Source: Homalodisca vitripennis (taxonomy: Eukaryota; Arthropoda; Insecta; Hemiptera; Cicadellidae). Taken from it: a stretch of DNA of 64,000 nucleotides. Below, piece after piece: positions 35,700 through 48,559 of this stretch. Position 1 is the stretch's first letter. Every line of letters begins with the position of its first letter. The translations under genes were made by a program, and so were the position numbers. The stretch covers positions 114,848,501-114,912,500 of the forward strand of contig NC_060215.1 in NCBI RefSeq assembly GCF_021130785.1, given 5' to 3'. Under the pieces are notes generated by a model. The model had not been told where the DNA came from, did no database searches, and was given only the letters and a program-made list of their open reading frames with translations.

Positions 35700-37790
35700 C
35701 GGTAGACTTGAAATTGTTTTTCAGTTTGTGTACCGAAAACAATGTTACATTTTATAAGAGATAAAAGTCGAATATACATTTTTTGTGGCTTTAGTACGAA
35801 TTTTTGTCTGACCCCGCGAGGGACTGTGTCTAAACCATTATATGTTGACTACCCCAATAGTGTGAAAATGAAGGCAAAACTTCGTTTTATGAATAGAAAT
35901 TCACTGGTGAAACTGTAATCACTTCTGTTGAAACGAACGTGAATAGGATAAAAATAGGTGAAGTGTGACAGGATAGTATCCACAATACTGATCCCGGGTT
36001 GCTTCACTCGACCCCTACACCTGACTCTTACTGCTACTGCAGGTTTGGTAGTCACTTTATTCCACCCACTTCTATATTATGCATAATAAGCTTTTAAAAC
36101 GGTATGAACCGAAATATTACTTACGTTATTTTAGGTTTCTCTCACATTAAATTGAGTTAAAGTGTTTTTACTACAATAAACCTTTCAAAACATAATGTTT
36201 GATGGAAATGCAACTTATTATTTACAATAATTTCAAATCTTATTAACCTTATTATTAAGCTTATTTTCATTCCAGTAAAATATTATTTCATTAAATGTGA
36301 CATATATAAAACAGCTATGGCGGGAATGGTTGATTCAATTCTAATGTTGACTTTCAGGATTCAAGTCTGTAACACTGTCAGGTCTCCACTATGCGGAAGT
36401 GAAATAGAGCTAAACTCAACATTTGTATTCAAAGCGGTCTTCTTCAATTTTGAGAAATAAGCAAACATCTAGTAGAAAAATTACATATCCAAGACTAATA
36501 AACTATAAAGTTTTTGCAAATTAGTAATAAAAGTTATTAAACCACTTCAAGCGATTGCTGTGTAAGTACCCAGTGCATCTATTACATATAATTAATAATA
36601 CATTTGTTTCATTTTGTATTTTTTTCTACTAAACGTAGCACACCATAAGTTAGAATATTATTAAAATGTTTCTTTACACGCAATATCAACAAACTATTTG
36701 AATTTTGAATTTATTTCAAGTTCACCTTCCTTTTATTGCAGCGTCTGGTATCTGAAGCTGTCTCAAACTTGACTTCTAGAATCTGTAGTCATGTTTGTCT
36801 GAAGAGATCCAAATAAAGTGAGCGACGAAGAAGCTCAAAGCGAAACTTTACATCGTGTCGACATCAGAGGCACCTATAACTCGGTGAAGTGGCAGTCTCA
36901 TTGTCTCATCAGGTGCACAATTGAGTGTATCACGATGTTTCTGATACGATCTCTGAGCACGGTGGAGCAACCGATTTTTCTACACACATCGTACCTATGG
37001 TAGGAAGGGTTAATATAATTTACTAATGGTTGTAAACGAGTAATTAGACGTAGTCTAGATTACGACAAACCGTGCACAGCTGGACGATGTTATTATTGAA
37101 CATGGAAGCCCGTTGCGGTCTCTGAAGTGATCAAAGTTTTATTCCATTGTATTATCGGGTGGAAATAACAATCGTTAACTTTAATATTCTAAATGAATAA
37201 TTTTTTTTTTTAATTTTATATCTCAGAACTGATACTCTACGAAATTTATCCAAGAAAAACTACTTTACTATATAATGTTAATATTCTCCTTTTCAATAAA
37301 ATATATTTGTATACCTAATGATAGATAAGCTTATGTTACACCATTGTTAAAGGATTTAATAAATATCTCAGATGGCTTGCGAGGGGAGCTCCCCAGTTTT
37401 TCCCCATTATTATGGCACTGGTCATACCGATCTCTCTTGAGATTTTATAAAGGTTGGGTTTCATTAAAAAAATTATTTATAATTAGTTCCCCCTTTACTA
37501 TCTCAAACTTCGTCTAAAAACCGTTATTAGATATTTAGATGTTGTGTCAGTTTTGGAGTTTATAAATGAGTTGTCATGGATTTTCATATCATTGATCTTT
37601 ATCAATGTTATAGTACTTAATATAGGATCTAAAAATACCGTTAACAAATTTAACACACTACATTATACAGTAACAATGTTTATAATTGCATTCGTACATG
37701 GTTGTATTCTGTACCATTATTTAGCATTGTAATTCAAACAATAGAAATCGGTTTACTAGATGGTCGTGAAGGTCACTTTTTGCTCCACAC
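35700..37790. other. AT-rich stretch with weak signals
   Basis: A small GC patch lies at 35,990-36,060. An acceptor-like TTTTATTGCAG ends at 36,741; the frame after it runs 24 codons to a TAA within CAAATAAAG. A palindrome GGGGAGCTCCCC is at 37,383-37,394. No feature is convincing alone. Confidence 0.35.
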
Positions 37791-37794
37791 AAAT

Positions 37795-38520
37795 TAAAGC
37801 CAATAGGCAGTTAAAATGAACCGTGGCGTCTGCCGGCGCGGCGGCGTTGTCCGGTGCTGAAGACCGTTCCCGCCTCAATCTACCACCAGTCATCGTCTTG
37901 GAATACATCAACCAGTTCATTAAAGTACCATCATGGGAACCGGGTAAAAAACAAAAAAAAACTGACTGCTTTACGGGTATCGAATTCGAAAATAAGACGT
38001 CCCGGTGGGAAGTAGGGGCGGGTTTTGTTCCTTTATTTATCCTGCGGGCTTGTGGACCATACATCTCAATCCGGTGTTTTGTAAGAAGTGAGAACCGGTA
38101 TGCTATCAATTTCCGTTAGCTATCTCCCCATTGGTCCATCGCCTCCCCCCCCCCCGTTTAGAACACCCCTCCGCGAGTAATTTTGTTGATGGCCCTGGCG
38201 TCCAAACATTTTTCATCCCGTGTTTAGGGGCGCATCTCTAATTACAAAAGGCGATGGGGCTCCGGCACGATTCTTGTTATTGCTTTATCAGCCGAAATTA
38301 TGATTGTAACTCAATTTCATAATGGGCATAAATCCTGTGTCCGTCGGGCCACGGCACGCTTTTTAAATTAAAAAAGTTGTTCTTTTGAGAGGGAAGTTAT
38401 AAATTAATTACAGTAGTGGCAATTAGCTCAAGTATGATGTCCTGACGTCCGGATTACACAGTTAACAGTCATTCCGGAATTTATGTGTGGTATTGGGCTG
38501 TGATCTTCTCGCGGGAGGGG
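37795..38520. promoter_or_regulatory. GC-rich island 11, large candidate enhancer
   Basis: This ~700-bp block is the largest of its kind. It has a CpG-rich left end, a C-run near 38,140, and a right part with dense homeodomain and Sox-like motifs (TCTAATTACAAAAG, TTATTGCTTTATC, TCATAATGGGCATAAATC, ATAAATTAATTACAG, GGCAATTAGCTC). Frames of 98 (+) and 117 (-) codons overlap in the left part, but neither resembles a protein. Motif density suggests a developmental enhancer. Confidence 0.42.
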
Positions 38521-38705
38521 TTCACTTTGTATCTGTTAAGTTTACCAACTATCATTTCAATTCCTCTAGATTGTTGATTGGTGTTATCTAGGAAGTTTAG
38601 AGCCTTAAAAAGGTGTTGAAAGCAACCACGTTTAGGCCTTATTAACACTTTAGAACTTATTTAGTAAGTTGACACTGCTATACATATCTGTAACTGGGTT
38701 TTAAT

Positions 38706-38912
38706 TTTTTTTTCAGGACACGCCGATTCCATTCTAAGCTTTATTCTGTTTATTCGCATTTGCCACTTAAGGACTTACACAAGGAAGAAAGCCGATACAT
38801 CATTCAAGATCGACAGATCTGATCAAAAGTCACAGACAGGATTTGAACCTGCAAAAACTCAGACATAAAGTTCACGCCTAAGACTGCTTGGCAACCGGCT
38901 CTCCCTAAAATA
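38706..38912 (-). mobile_element. tRNA-derived SINE, copy 1
   Basis: On the minus strand the 5' end reads GAGCCGGTTGCCAAGCAGTC (A-box region of a tRNA-like promoter). About 35 nt later comes GGTTCAAATCC (a perfect B box) and TGTCTGTGAC. The body then leads to CAGAATAAAGCTTAGAATGG and a poly(A) tail at 38,716-38,708. RNA polymerase III transcribes such elements from the internal A/B boxes and LINE enzymes insert them. A second copy lies at 39.34 kb in the opposite orientation. Confidence 0.8.
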
Positions 38913-38914
38913 AA

Positions 38915-39330
38915 ACTTCTTGATCACCTCGATATCATTCATATTTACCAATATGCAGGGGTATATACTATATAGATATTTATTGTGACATGTTTATTTA
39001 AGTGTTTATATTAAATTTAAAAAATACTCTAAGGACCCATAGTTATAAAAAGATTTCAAATTAAGATGGATAAATAACTTGTTTCCTGAGTCTAGTTTAG
39101 AATATAGAAGGAGCTGTGAACTCGAGAGAAACCTTTGTTTTAGAAATTAGAGATGATTCTAAGAACTAAAAGCTCTTAAGAAGAACCCAACAGTTAAATA
39201 GTAATAAAACCACCTTACTACTAAAACCATGTACGCAAATAATAAAATTTTGGAAACGGTCAAATTGAACTCAGATTTCCTTCACCCCTACTCCGTTTAA
39301 GAAATTATTAATGACACCAAGAACTAAGAA
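38915..39330. other. Spacer between two inverted SINE copies
   Basis: AT-rich sequence without a recognisable gene; it would be the loop if the inverted SINE copies paired in a transcript. Confidence 0.4.
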
Positions 39331-39334
39331 CTAT

Positions 39335-39590
39335 GGAATTTAATGGGCGCACAGTCTAAGACGTCGGAAATTGAATCTAATTTAGACATAACTTAGGTTC
39401 TAATCCTGTTTGTGACCGTATAACTTTTTTATCAGTACCATCAACCTTGTACTGTATCGAATTCACTTCTTATTTGTTTGAAAATATCCACGAAGAACCC
39501 AGTGAGCCACGAGGATGGGCAGAATAAGGCTTAATAGAGGCTCGGTCTCTCCTTGTAACATTGTAACAGAAATAAAATCTATTATTTAAA
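39335..39590 (+). mobile_element. tRNA-derived SINE, copy 2
   Basis: GGCGCACAGTCTAAGACG (degenerate A box), GGTTCTAATCCTG (B box with one change), then TATCAGTACCATC, CTGTATCG and a 3' part with CAGAATAAGGCTTAATAGAGG. Every block aligns with copy 1 at 38.7-38.9 kb. This copy is more diverged at the 5' end. The tail is A/T-rich, ending in AATAAAATC. Confidence 0.72.
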
Positions 39591-39599
39591 AAACTAATG

Positions 39600-40305
39600 G
39601 AAATTCTCATATTTCGAATGATATCGTATCATTTTTATGAACTGCAATTCATACCAAAGAATATAATACATTATTTTAGATATTCCATGAGCTGCTACAT
39701 GAAGCGATCCCTACATTTAAGAACTGAAAATTGTAAATAAAGTCGTGAAGTAAAATATTTATTTATTTTACTATATATATTATATATAAATATATTTTTA
39801 AGTTACTGCTCTGTATGACATTAGAGTATAAATATCAGCAGTAAACATCCAAATTCAACGATTTTGACACACATGTTTACAACAATTAATTAATAAAAAC
39901 ATAAATATTTAATTTTTCTTTTTTAAAAACATTGCAACTAATAGTGATACTAATAATGAGTTTCAAGTACTGAAAGTACAAAATGTCGATTAAACATCGC
40001 ATGAACGATGGTTATGGATTTATGGTTCTTTTATGGTTTAATGGTTCTTCGAGATGTCGAAGAAAATAATAAGATTAATTTTAATTTTTACTTTGGTTGA
40101 TGCATCCTCAATTACAAGGCCCCGACATTGGTACCTGATTTATATCCAGTGGTTATAGCCCTTTATCAAGTGGAATATTCCACTTTTATTATTGAAATAA
40201 TTTTATATGGCAAGTAGCGTTATAAATTATTGTTACATTCAACACAATATCCTTGGTAATCAACATAGATCTGAATAAACGATTCAGATTTTGAAAACAA
40301 ACATG
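39600..40305. other. AT-rich desert
   Basis: No feature recognised. A (TA)-rich imperfect run is present near 39,770-39,796. Confidence 0.45.
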
Positions 40306-40309
40306 GTGA

Positions 40310-40550
40310 GAAATGAACTATTTTGAAACCGCCGGTCGCAAAACAGCGATTCAGTCCACCGCGACTGCGCTTGCAGGTTTACCGGAACGATCCACGTTGT
40401 AGTTACGACGGTTTGAACGACCGGCTGCGGTGGAATTGTTGCATTATTGTTTGAGGTTATTGAATCTGCTTCAGAGCCTGCATGGCGGAACCGCAACTCT
40501 ACGGACGGATGGGCTTTATAAATACGTCACGCGTTTGTGAGCAACGAAAC
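40310..40550. promoter_or_regulatory. CpG-rich island 12 with TATA box
   Basis: CpG-dense block with inverted segments CCGGTCG (left) and CGACCGG (right) about 85 bp apart, followed by a TATAAATA box at 40,517-40,524 and ACGTCACGCG. The order GC-box region, TATA, downstream sequence is that of a promoter on the plus strand. No initiator or exon is defined. Confidence 0.3.
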
Positions 40551-40554
40551 TCGA

Positions 40555-43485
40555 ATAATTGTTTAGCCCAGCTAATATCAGCCAGAATACAACTAGAAAT
40601 GTTTTTTTGGAAAAAGAACTATTTTATAAGTAGCCTTCCTCCCCCTCCTACTATTAATACCCTAAAACGATAAAAAAACGTTAATAGTTCCACGGAAGTT
40701 AAATATTACTTTAGTACTTAGTGAGTGTCCATTGGTTTCCTATTTATTTACCTTATCGTCTGATATTCTTAAGTTCCTCGACAGACTTGCATATTCCACC
40801 CACAAAAACTTATGTTAAATGACAGAGTTTTTACCTTTTAAAAATTCAAATATTTTAGCATTTTTTATTTCTCGAGTATTGATTCACTCAGACGTTGTCC
40901 AGTGATATGCGGGTGAAATGTTATTACCGTCACGAACTGTACTCTTGTAGCCTCGTCACTGGATTCATTGTTGGTATTTGTTGTACACATGGTTCACTTT
41001 GATTAGCTTGATTTATGGATGACTTAGGCAAAGATAAAGGTGTAGGCAAATCCAAATTAAAATTTAACAACTATATTTGGCATTTTACAAACATATGGGT
41101 TTTGAAGAACAACATGTAACTCAATTTGTTTTTCGGTTAACGCCGCATTATGTCCGAACAGGAAATCCGTATTACAGCCTGATAACTCGCGAGTATTGGT
41201 CAAGATAAAAATACACATCGAGAGGAATAACTTATTATCTCCCCTTGGGTTGATTTTGTGGTATAAGTATGGCAGCAGTGAGTACACCTCATTAAATACT
41301 ATAATTGTTACCCTATATTATATTTTTTAATCAACTGACTACTGATTCGACCCTATTCTGTTCGTAGAAATTTCCATTTTTATTAATAAGACCCTTGAAT
41401 AATCAAAGGTTTATTTGTCACCTCGAACCGTTATAGTTTTGAATGTTAAACGACAGCACTAAGATTGTATAAACAATATTGCATTTCAATTTAATTATAA
41501 ATTATGATATGTATTATTGTTAAATTTGTCAACGTCTTTATTGTGAAGTATGTAGCTAAACTGATACATAGGCTGATACATAGTTATTTTCGCCAAGCCA
41601 TATAAATATGTTAATAAAATCTAGGGGATATTGTTGATCAAGTATTAATAATAGATTTGACTTTTAATTTCTAAGAATTATTTTATTTGTTAATTTTCGA
41701 TTGTTCAGTAAGTAAAAGATGAATTGAATTTACGTTGCTCTATTTTTTGAGGATTTTAGTTCAATATTGTACATTATGGGTATAACAAAGAAACGAAATA
41801 GTACTGCATGTTTTACTTTTCTACTCCAATATCAGAAATACTGCCTACAACTTCCTGAGAGATTATAATCCAGAAATCTTTAAACTTAGATGTAGAATTA
41901 AATTTGATAACTGGAAACTAAAAAAAAGATCCTAACGAAACATTTAATATTACAATTTTTCAAATGTATTGTAATTGTCTACGAAGTGTTCGATAACTAA
42001 AAAAACCAAGTTCGATATTTATTTAGGTGAGTGACTTAACATTGCACATGTACTATTTAAGAGGATTAGATCCGAAACAGCATTAGTTTGATTTCAATAA
42101 CTCAGAAACATATTTCAGCAACTTATAAACTTCATAACTATTTATAAGGCTTACTGTACAAGTCCAAATCGATTTTATAAGTAAGCTATTTGAACAATCA
42201 AAGCATCCTCAGAATCAGTTTACCATTATATCCTTATAATATAATATGGATATAACTGAACATTTACTAACGTCTAGTGATACAAAAACATCAAGTGGAT
42301 AACTAACCTAACGCAAAACTACATTCTAGGTTAAATTAAGAAAAACTTACCAGAACGACGCGTATTCACAAATAAAGATAAAAATCTAGTGCAGACTCTC
42401 TCTAAAATATACACTTACCAAAAAAAGGATATGAAAAACACTAATTACTCAAATTTAATCGAAGAATAGACGTTATAATAGGTCTAAGCTTTTCGAAAAA
42501 CAAACAAGAACTTTAAAACCAAAGTTGGCACATGAATGTACCAACAAATTTACCAAACTCCATACTTAAAAGTGCTTCAGTTAAACTTAAGTGACGAAAA
42601 AAATCCTGAAGATATCTAAGTTATTAAATTGATCACTGTTGAAATAAATTTTAATTAGTGAGGTAATTAAATACTTTTTTATTAGTAAATAAACCTTTAT
42701 TATTAAAATCACGATTTTAAAGATCATGTTTGTAATTGCAAAGCAGCTAGCGAAGTAAATCCCGATTTTCTGTATCGCGCGATTTACTATATACTGTACA
42801 TTTTTGTACATCTTATAGGACTCACATAATTTGATATATTACTCTAGCAAAATAATACAAATATAATATATTTATCTATTGAAAGTAAAAATGTGAGATA
42901 GAGTTAGTACTTAGCTGGCTCCTACCGCTAGCGCTATGCTGTTTACATCGTTATTAGTCATACTCGTATGCGTATGTAAATGATGATGGATCTTAATACT
43001 TCATATTTAAATACACAGAAAATAAATAATAGTAATACTTTCCGAAGGAGGTATTCTAAATATTTAAATATTGTCCAAATAAATAATATAATAAATATAA
43101 ATAAAGAAATCAAAATCACAACAAAAATTATAATTTGAATTATAATAATATTTACGAAGTACTGTACATATAATTCCAATTGCCTTATTGTTTTGTCAAA
43201 AAATATGGTAATCATTACATTTTCAATGGTTCAAAGTGTTGGAAGAATTTAGAGCGAAGGACGACCATGACGTTGGCTTCACCATTCATAAGCTTCTTTC
43301 GGACAATCGCGAACAGTATTGGTTATAATTGCGGATAATAAGTATATGAATCATATAGCCTACGCCTATACAGAGTTAACCCATTAGAACAAGCCTTATA
43401 ATATAAGAGACTTATGTGTTAAAGGACCATTTTAGTATATTGTTTTAGTTCTCAGAGTCTATTAAAATTAACGAAACACTTCACT
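40555..43485. other. AT-rich desert
   Basis: A stretch of about 3 kb with no recognisable gene, RNA or repeat with a partner. Minus frames of 74-85 codons at 42,587-43,215 are I/F/L/Y-rich translations of AT-rich DNA. Confidence 0.5.
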
Positions 43486-43489
43486 TACC

Positions 43490-43785
43490 TCGTGCTTACT
43501 GTCACACCCACTACTCTATACTGACTGACATGACAACGCAGAGGTGGCTGCGTCACTCACGTGGGCGATGCTGTGACGAATTCACCCATTGTCGCAAAAA
43601 AACAGTGTTTTGTGTCGCCTGCCTGTAAAGGGTGCTATTGACGGAAACTTGTGCCCTTTGATGAACAATTTTGCACATTATTACCGGACAAGGGTTGCCG
43701 ATCCCAGAAAAAGGTTTGACCTCGAAAATGTCCGTAAAGAAGTGGGCCTAGGTGCCTCATTGTTCTAAACGCGGTATTTCACACT
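43490..43785. promoter_or_regulatory. GC-rich island 13 with E-box and TCF-like site
   Basis: Contains a canonical CACGTG E-box (43,558-43,563) inside TCACGTGGGCG and a TCF/LEF-like CCTTTGATGAAC near 43,657. CpG content is raised. No coding frame. Candidate enhancer. Confidence 0.33.
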
Positions 43786-43789
43786 GTTG

Positions 43790-44535
43790 TTTAAAAAACG
43801 TTTTTTTACAGTTCAGCCTTGCTGTTTTTTGTCGTTTTGTATTGGTATACTCCGGGTAACTCGAAAGGTTCTGTCTTGTGGTCAAATCCGTGAGCTGTCG
43901 TACTCATTTCCACTCGTGTTAACCGCACATTAGAAACGTACGACATACAGTATTATGATACTTCTACTGTATCATTTAAATACTCGTAGAATTAAAATGT
44001 TAGTACTATCACTTGTATATGTAATCTACGTTTAGGTTAGTCTGGTGTACGAATCCTACTCATATTATATACAAAAGCTTACGATTATGGCTGACCAGAA
44101 AATTAAAACTGAATTTATAACTTTAAAAACTATTTTATGTTATTACACCAAACTTTACACTATATCGTTCAATTAATAATAATGAATAAATGATAACATT
44201 TAAATTTAAAAACATAATGTTTACATTTAACTGTACAACAAAAGTTTCATTTATAAAGGCTCGAAAGCTGTTCAGTTTGATGTGATTTACACATTTGGCG
44301 TTTGGTAGAATGGTTTCAAGTAATAAGTATTTCATTTGAGTTCTTCAATACTTAAGTTATATTATTACAAGTATTGCAGACGTTGGGTGGTATTTGTAGG
44401 TTTTGGGAACAGAAACCCCATCAAATGAATCACTTCTAAATCGGTTCAGAAATTGAGATCATTATGCTCTCGAAATGAACTGATATTATCACAGAGTAAA
44501 TCTACCATTTCGGGTCTTGGAATGTGAACGGTTTT
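43790..44535. other. AT-rich stretch
   Basis: Nothing recognised. Confidence 0.4.
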
Positions 44536-44539
44536 CCAA

Positions 44540-44910
44540 TACAGGGTATTCCAGTTGCCGGGGATATTACGCCCTATAAAAGTGACAGTTACGTTCTAGT
44601 CTGAGCGGGTCTTTGCTTTGTTACTGCGGGAGGGGTGGGAGGGGAAGTCATGCCCTTTGTAAATGACGAAACTTGTATTGGTTTGTTCAAAGTTTAACTG
44701 TACGGACCTCCTCTTTTGGAGCGGAAGTGTGTATTAAATCTACGCCAAGAACTTGTGCTTGATGTAAGTAAGTTCGGAACTGAAATAGCCCAAGTACAAA
44801 TACAAAGTCGTAAATACGGTGTATCTAAATAGTTTCGGAGGGAGGGGGGCGCTGAAAGCTTTTGGAAACCCTTTTGCCCCTACATCAGTGCGCGAGTGTT
44901 TTTGATACGA
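44540..44910 (+). promoter_or_regulatory. GC-rich island 14: TATA box followed by donor site
   Basis: CTATAAAAG gives a near-ideal TATA box at 44,575-44,582. A transcript starting about 30 bp later would meet an excellent 5' splice site, GATGTAAGTAAG, with the junction at 44,763/44,764. The ~160-nt interval would be a first exon. It holds an ATG followed at once by a short frame ending in TAA, so it would be mostly untranslated. A G-rich segment (44,625-44,650) and TTGTTCAAAG add to the regulatory look. No downstream acceptor can be assigned. Confidence 0.33.
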
Positions 44911-44914
44911 TATA

Positions 44915-46235
44915 CGATGGCGATAAACCAGTTGTACGACCCTTTAAATTCAGTTTATTACTGCTTTTCTTAATCCACCTGCCACCTAAATCTCGTTGTT
45001 ATTTATTTTAGTGTTTCTGTCCGCCGCTGTATTATTGCTTCCTCGTTAGATCTGTTCATTTGGAGTTCTGCTCTTTTGATAGAGATCTCAGAATGTTAGT
45101 GACACATTCAACAAGAATTACCATAAATTAACACAAGTTTTAACGTAAATTCCAATAAATGTTACGTTTCTATTAAACCATTTTAAATTTCAGATGGTTT
45201 ATTAAAATATATATTTGTTCCTAACATGAATTATTTACTACCAATAACATAAACTTATAAAAGTTGTTATTTTATAAATAACTGAATTATTTGAATTATT
45301 ATACGTTTAGGTATTATATTGTAAATAGGAATATTACGGAAAGTATCAACAATTATTTAGCGTTGCTTTAAACTGTAATTATTTGTTTACTTGATTTGTA
45401 ATTTTTAATTACAAATACACGTGTTACTTGTAATAAAATGCACTAGCTATAAAACGTTGGCATTGATAAATGTCTAAAAATCTAGATTTCAAAAAGAAAC
45501 AAGGTACAAAGTTATAATTGTTTTTATTTATGTAATGAGTTATTTCAAATTGGGAATTCAAAATATATCATCTAAAAATGCACCATTTAAATGTATGGAA
45601 TGGCTATTAAAAGCAAAATAGAACTTAGTAAGTTTTCTGTGAACCGTTTGTTTGCACCATTACAAAAATCACCTCCTATGTAAGATTTACTCTATAATCT
45701 GTTTAAACAGTTTTGAAGAAAGTACGTTTTAAAACTCAATATTGTTATCAAAGCCAGATTCATAGAATGTATAAAATAATAATTATGTTTATTGTGTTGA
45801 TCTGAAATCATCATAATATAAATATTTTCGTCACTATAATGCTACTTACGTTTACCGGTCTGTTATGTATATGGCATTACCATTATTTTATTAATAACAA
45901 TTCAATTTCAGAACTATTTATTATGAAGCACTGAGTTATTGTATTAGGTAAATGTAATTAAATTTTGTTAATATCACTTACCAGTTACGATTTGGAATAT
46001 ATACATCACCTAGACTTTTGAAACATGCACGGGCAACAATGACAACCTTAGAACTGACTATTTACATTATAATGTCGATCTGAATTGTTCCGGATTGGCA
46101 ATTGAACTTATAATATCGTTCTGGCACGCAACCGTTTAGACAGTTAATATAGTATATAAGTCTACACTACCACAATTATTTATATACCATTTCAAACAGA
46201 CAGAACTACTGATATCAATAGTGAAATCGCTTTGC
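44915..46235. other. AT-rich desert
   Basis: No feature recognised. Confidence 0.5.
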
Positions 46236-46238
46236 AGT

Positions 46239-46520
46239 TCAAGGGTTATTGTTATGGTTGTGCGGTTTCCCATTCATACGCCAGAAACTAGTGTACATCA
46301 CAAAACGCCGTAGACTTGAGCCTAGGCTTTTTTTTATTTCATTTGGCAAACTGTTTAAACTTAACACCTGCCTTTGAAGGCAACGTTTCCGAGCTACCGT
46401 CTTGTGTCTCCCAGTCCAGTAGAAATCTGTGCCTCTAGTATTATTTGAGTGTACACCTGCCGTAAGTAAAAGCACATCTCGACATATATAATAGTGGAAA
46501 ATAATAAATTGGGAAAATTG
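46239..46520 (-). pseudogene. LINE ORF2 extreme C-terminus, fragment
   Basis: The minus-strand frame begins near a VLLLTAGVHSNNTRGTDF segment, continues with RHKTVARKRCLQRQVL and ends with LNSLPNEIKKSLGSSLRRFV. The order H-x-N-T-R, R-H-K/R-T, then L-x-N-x-L-P-x-x-I-K is the terminal domain seen after the reverse transcriptase in CR1/Jockey-like LINEs, and the same order is visible in the copy at 25.5-26.1 kb. The two copies are clearly different families. The reverse transcriptase itself is absent. Confidence 0.75.
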
Positions 46521-46524
46521 GGTT

Positions 46525-46845
46525 CTACATGTATTTTAGTTTATATTGTAGTGTTATTTTTTGTATATAAATCAAACTGGCTATTGTTGGATTGAATTAA
46601 TAAGTATTTTTAACTATGGATCACATCAGGTGATATTGTTTAGGAAGAGGATGAGAACACATATGTAAAGTGAATCTCCCTGTATTTTAAGCCCTACTCT
46701 TGTATTCTTCGTGCGAGACGTAGAGACAATCTATGTTTTTATTCACTGTCTCCCTAAACATTTCATTACAATTTGTATGATGTTGCAACTCCTATTTTAT
46801 GTATTTTATAAACCTCCGTAGGTTAAATTGTGGAAGATTTATTCC
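46525..46845. other. AT-rich stretch
   Basis: No feature recognised. Confidence 0.4.
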
Positions 46846-46849
46846 ATTT

Positions 46850-47240
46850 AATAACCACTGCCGGAAACTCTATGCCGCCCGAGACGCGAAGAATAACAAG
46901 CATTCAGCATTGCGGATTTTGCTGTTATAAAGAAAAACTCAGTATCGGGCGTCCTTCTCTGTTCCTCTTTTGAATATTTTACGCTTTCCGAATCGTTCCG
47001 TTCAAGTTTATCGAGCACTGGGGGAATCTTGGGCAACCCTTCTCGGAGAGAGATCGGGGTGGTTTGGGGGTGGAGGGGAGGACATGCAAATGGCGCACAT
47101 CCTAGGGGAGCACCTACTGTTCCTGGTAACTTATTGTCAACATTACCCAGTGCTTTATGGTAGTCCCGTTCAACAACAATTACTTTCCAACCACAACCAC
47201 TGGACGGCGGAACCGATGTTTGCTCTCGCATTGTTCACAA
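46850..47240. promoter_or_regulatory. GC-rich island 15, open on both strands
   Basis: Composition is balanced to GC-rich, with frames of 127 codons (-) and 103 codons (+) overlapping. The minus frame is proline- and cysteine-rich at first and then basic, and shows no domain. The plus frame shows none either. Open frames on both strands at equal length point to base composition more than coding. A conserved non-coding element is likelier; a small exon cannot be excluded. Confidence 0.33.
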
Positions 47241-47244
47241 ATAT

Positions 47245-48555
47245 AACTTCGTATGTGCTTGAATATCCTACATTTACATAATTATTAGTTTTTTCAACTT
47301 ATTTTTTGTAACTTTGAAATAAAATTGCTTGCCGTCATAAACGGTTATTAACAAGTATAGCGTGCAAAACATTTGTTAAGGCGTAATGCAAGAGTTTTAC
47401 ATTATATATTCCAGTAGTACACGAAGATTTTTTAATATATTTGTAGAAAACTACAGTAATATGATAGAAAACTTACAATGGTGATTTTTAAGGTATATTT
47501 TTATTGCAATATTTTTATAAACAAATTTTAATTCTGTTAGTTTTCAAGCTTTTAGAATTTTCAAGAACTTTATTTATAATATTGTTTTTGAGATGTACAG
47601 AGCGTCTTATTTATACCCAAAATATAAATCAACTATTTAAAAAATCTTTATTAGTATAAACACGGTTTTTAATGCATATTATATAACTGGAAACAGGACT
47701 TTTGTCATGAAAAGTAGTTATTTATGAATGTTTATAATGATTTCGTGATTATGTGTAGCTGTGCACACGGAAGAAAGCGTGGAAGACAGCAACCAAAGAG
47801 TGGCCTATTCTGCGTAATTTCATCTTGAGGAAAAATTAAAAAAATATTTAGTGAAGAATTCAGAGACTCTAAGAAAGAAGTCTAAGGCTGATAAAAATAA
47901 CCTATCGTGCGTCTAGCTTTGTCATAGTTTATCTCATAAGGTACACGTTGAACTATAAAACACTTTCTCACATGCCAAAAATATTAATTATAATCATCAT
48001 CATCATCATATCATTATAATGATTTCAGATAATGTAAGTTTTGATCAATAAAGTATAAATTGTAGTAAACATTGTTATATAATAACAACTTATAACCTTT
48101 AGAAAATATCTTAATAACAATTTAAGTTATATTTTGGCTTGGTTATATATTTAAAATAATATTTATTTTAAATATATTTAACATATATTTAAGTCCTAAT
48201 AATAGGACTTGTCGCAGCCCCTTTTATCGTCGCGTTTCTTGTTCCGTAATTAATAATATTAAAACTTATACTCACACTTTTTTATGTTTTAAGAAATCTG
48301 TTTGAATTTCCACTGAAGTTTTAACTTAAGCTTTCTTTATTTCTTTTTGTTATGACAATTTATTTAATAGCTATAACGCTAGGAAGCGTTTATAAATGTA
48401 ATGATATATGGATAACTGGCCTAAGTGAATTATGGTAGTGATATGATTATGGTAGGAATAAAGTATTTCCCAAAATACCCGTACTCACGTGTTTCCTAGT
48501 CTATTATCACGAAATGTAGCGGAGAGTCCTGGTGATGTCCGCAAAATAAATTCAT
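47245..48555. other. AT-rich desert
   Basis: Only an (ATC)n microsatellite of about six units at 47,993-48,010 stands out. Confidence 0.5.
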
Positions 48556-48559
48556 TCAA

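Noticed and set aside
36742..36817. Possible exon after TTTTATTGCAG
   Set aside because: Only one frame is open and it stops at the end; the donor AAA-GTGAGC is modest. Too weak to annotate.
37383..37394. 12-bp palindrome GGGGAGCTCCCC
   Set aside because: Isolated, with no flanking structure; could be chance.
37756..38119. 117-codon (-) and 98-codon (+) frames
   Set aside because: Same situation as at 47 kb: low stop density in a CpG-rich island, no recognisable protein.
46848..47281. 127-codon (-) and 103-codon (+) frames
   Set aside because: Both strands are open at equal length in a GC-rich block, with no domain; composition explains them.
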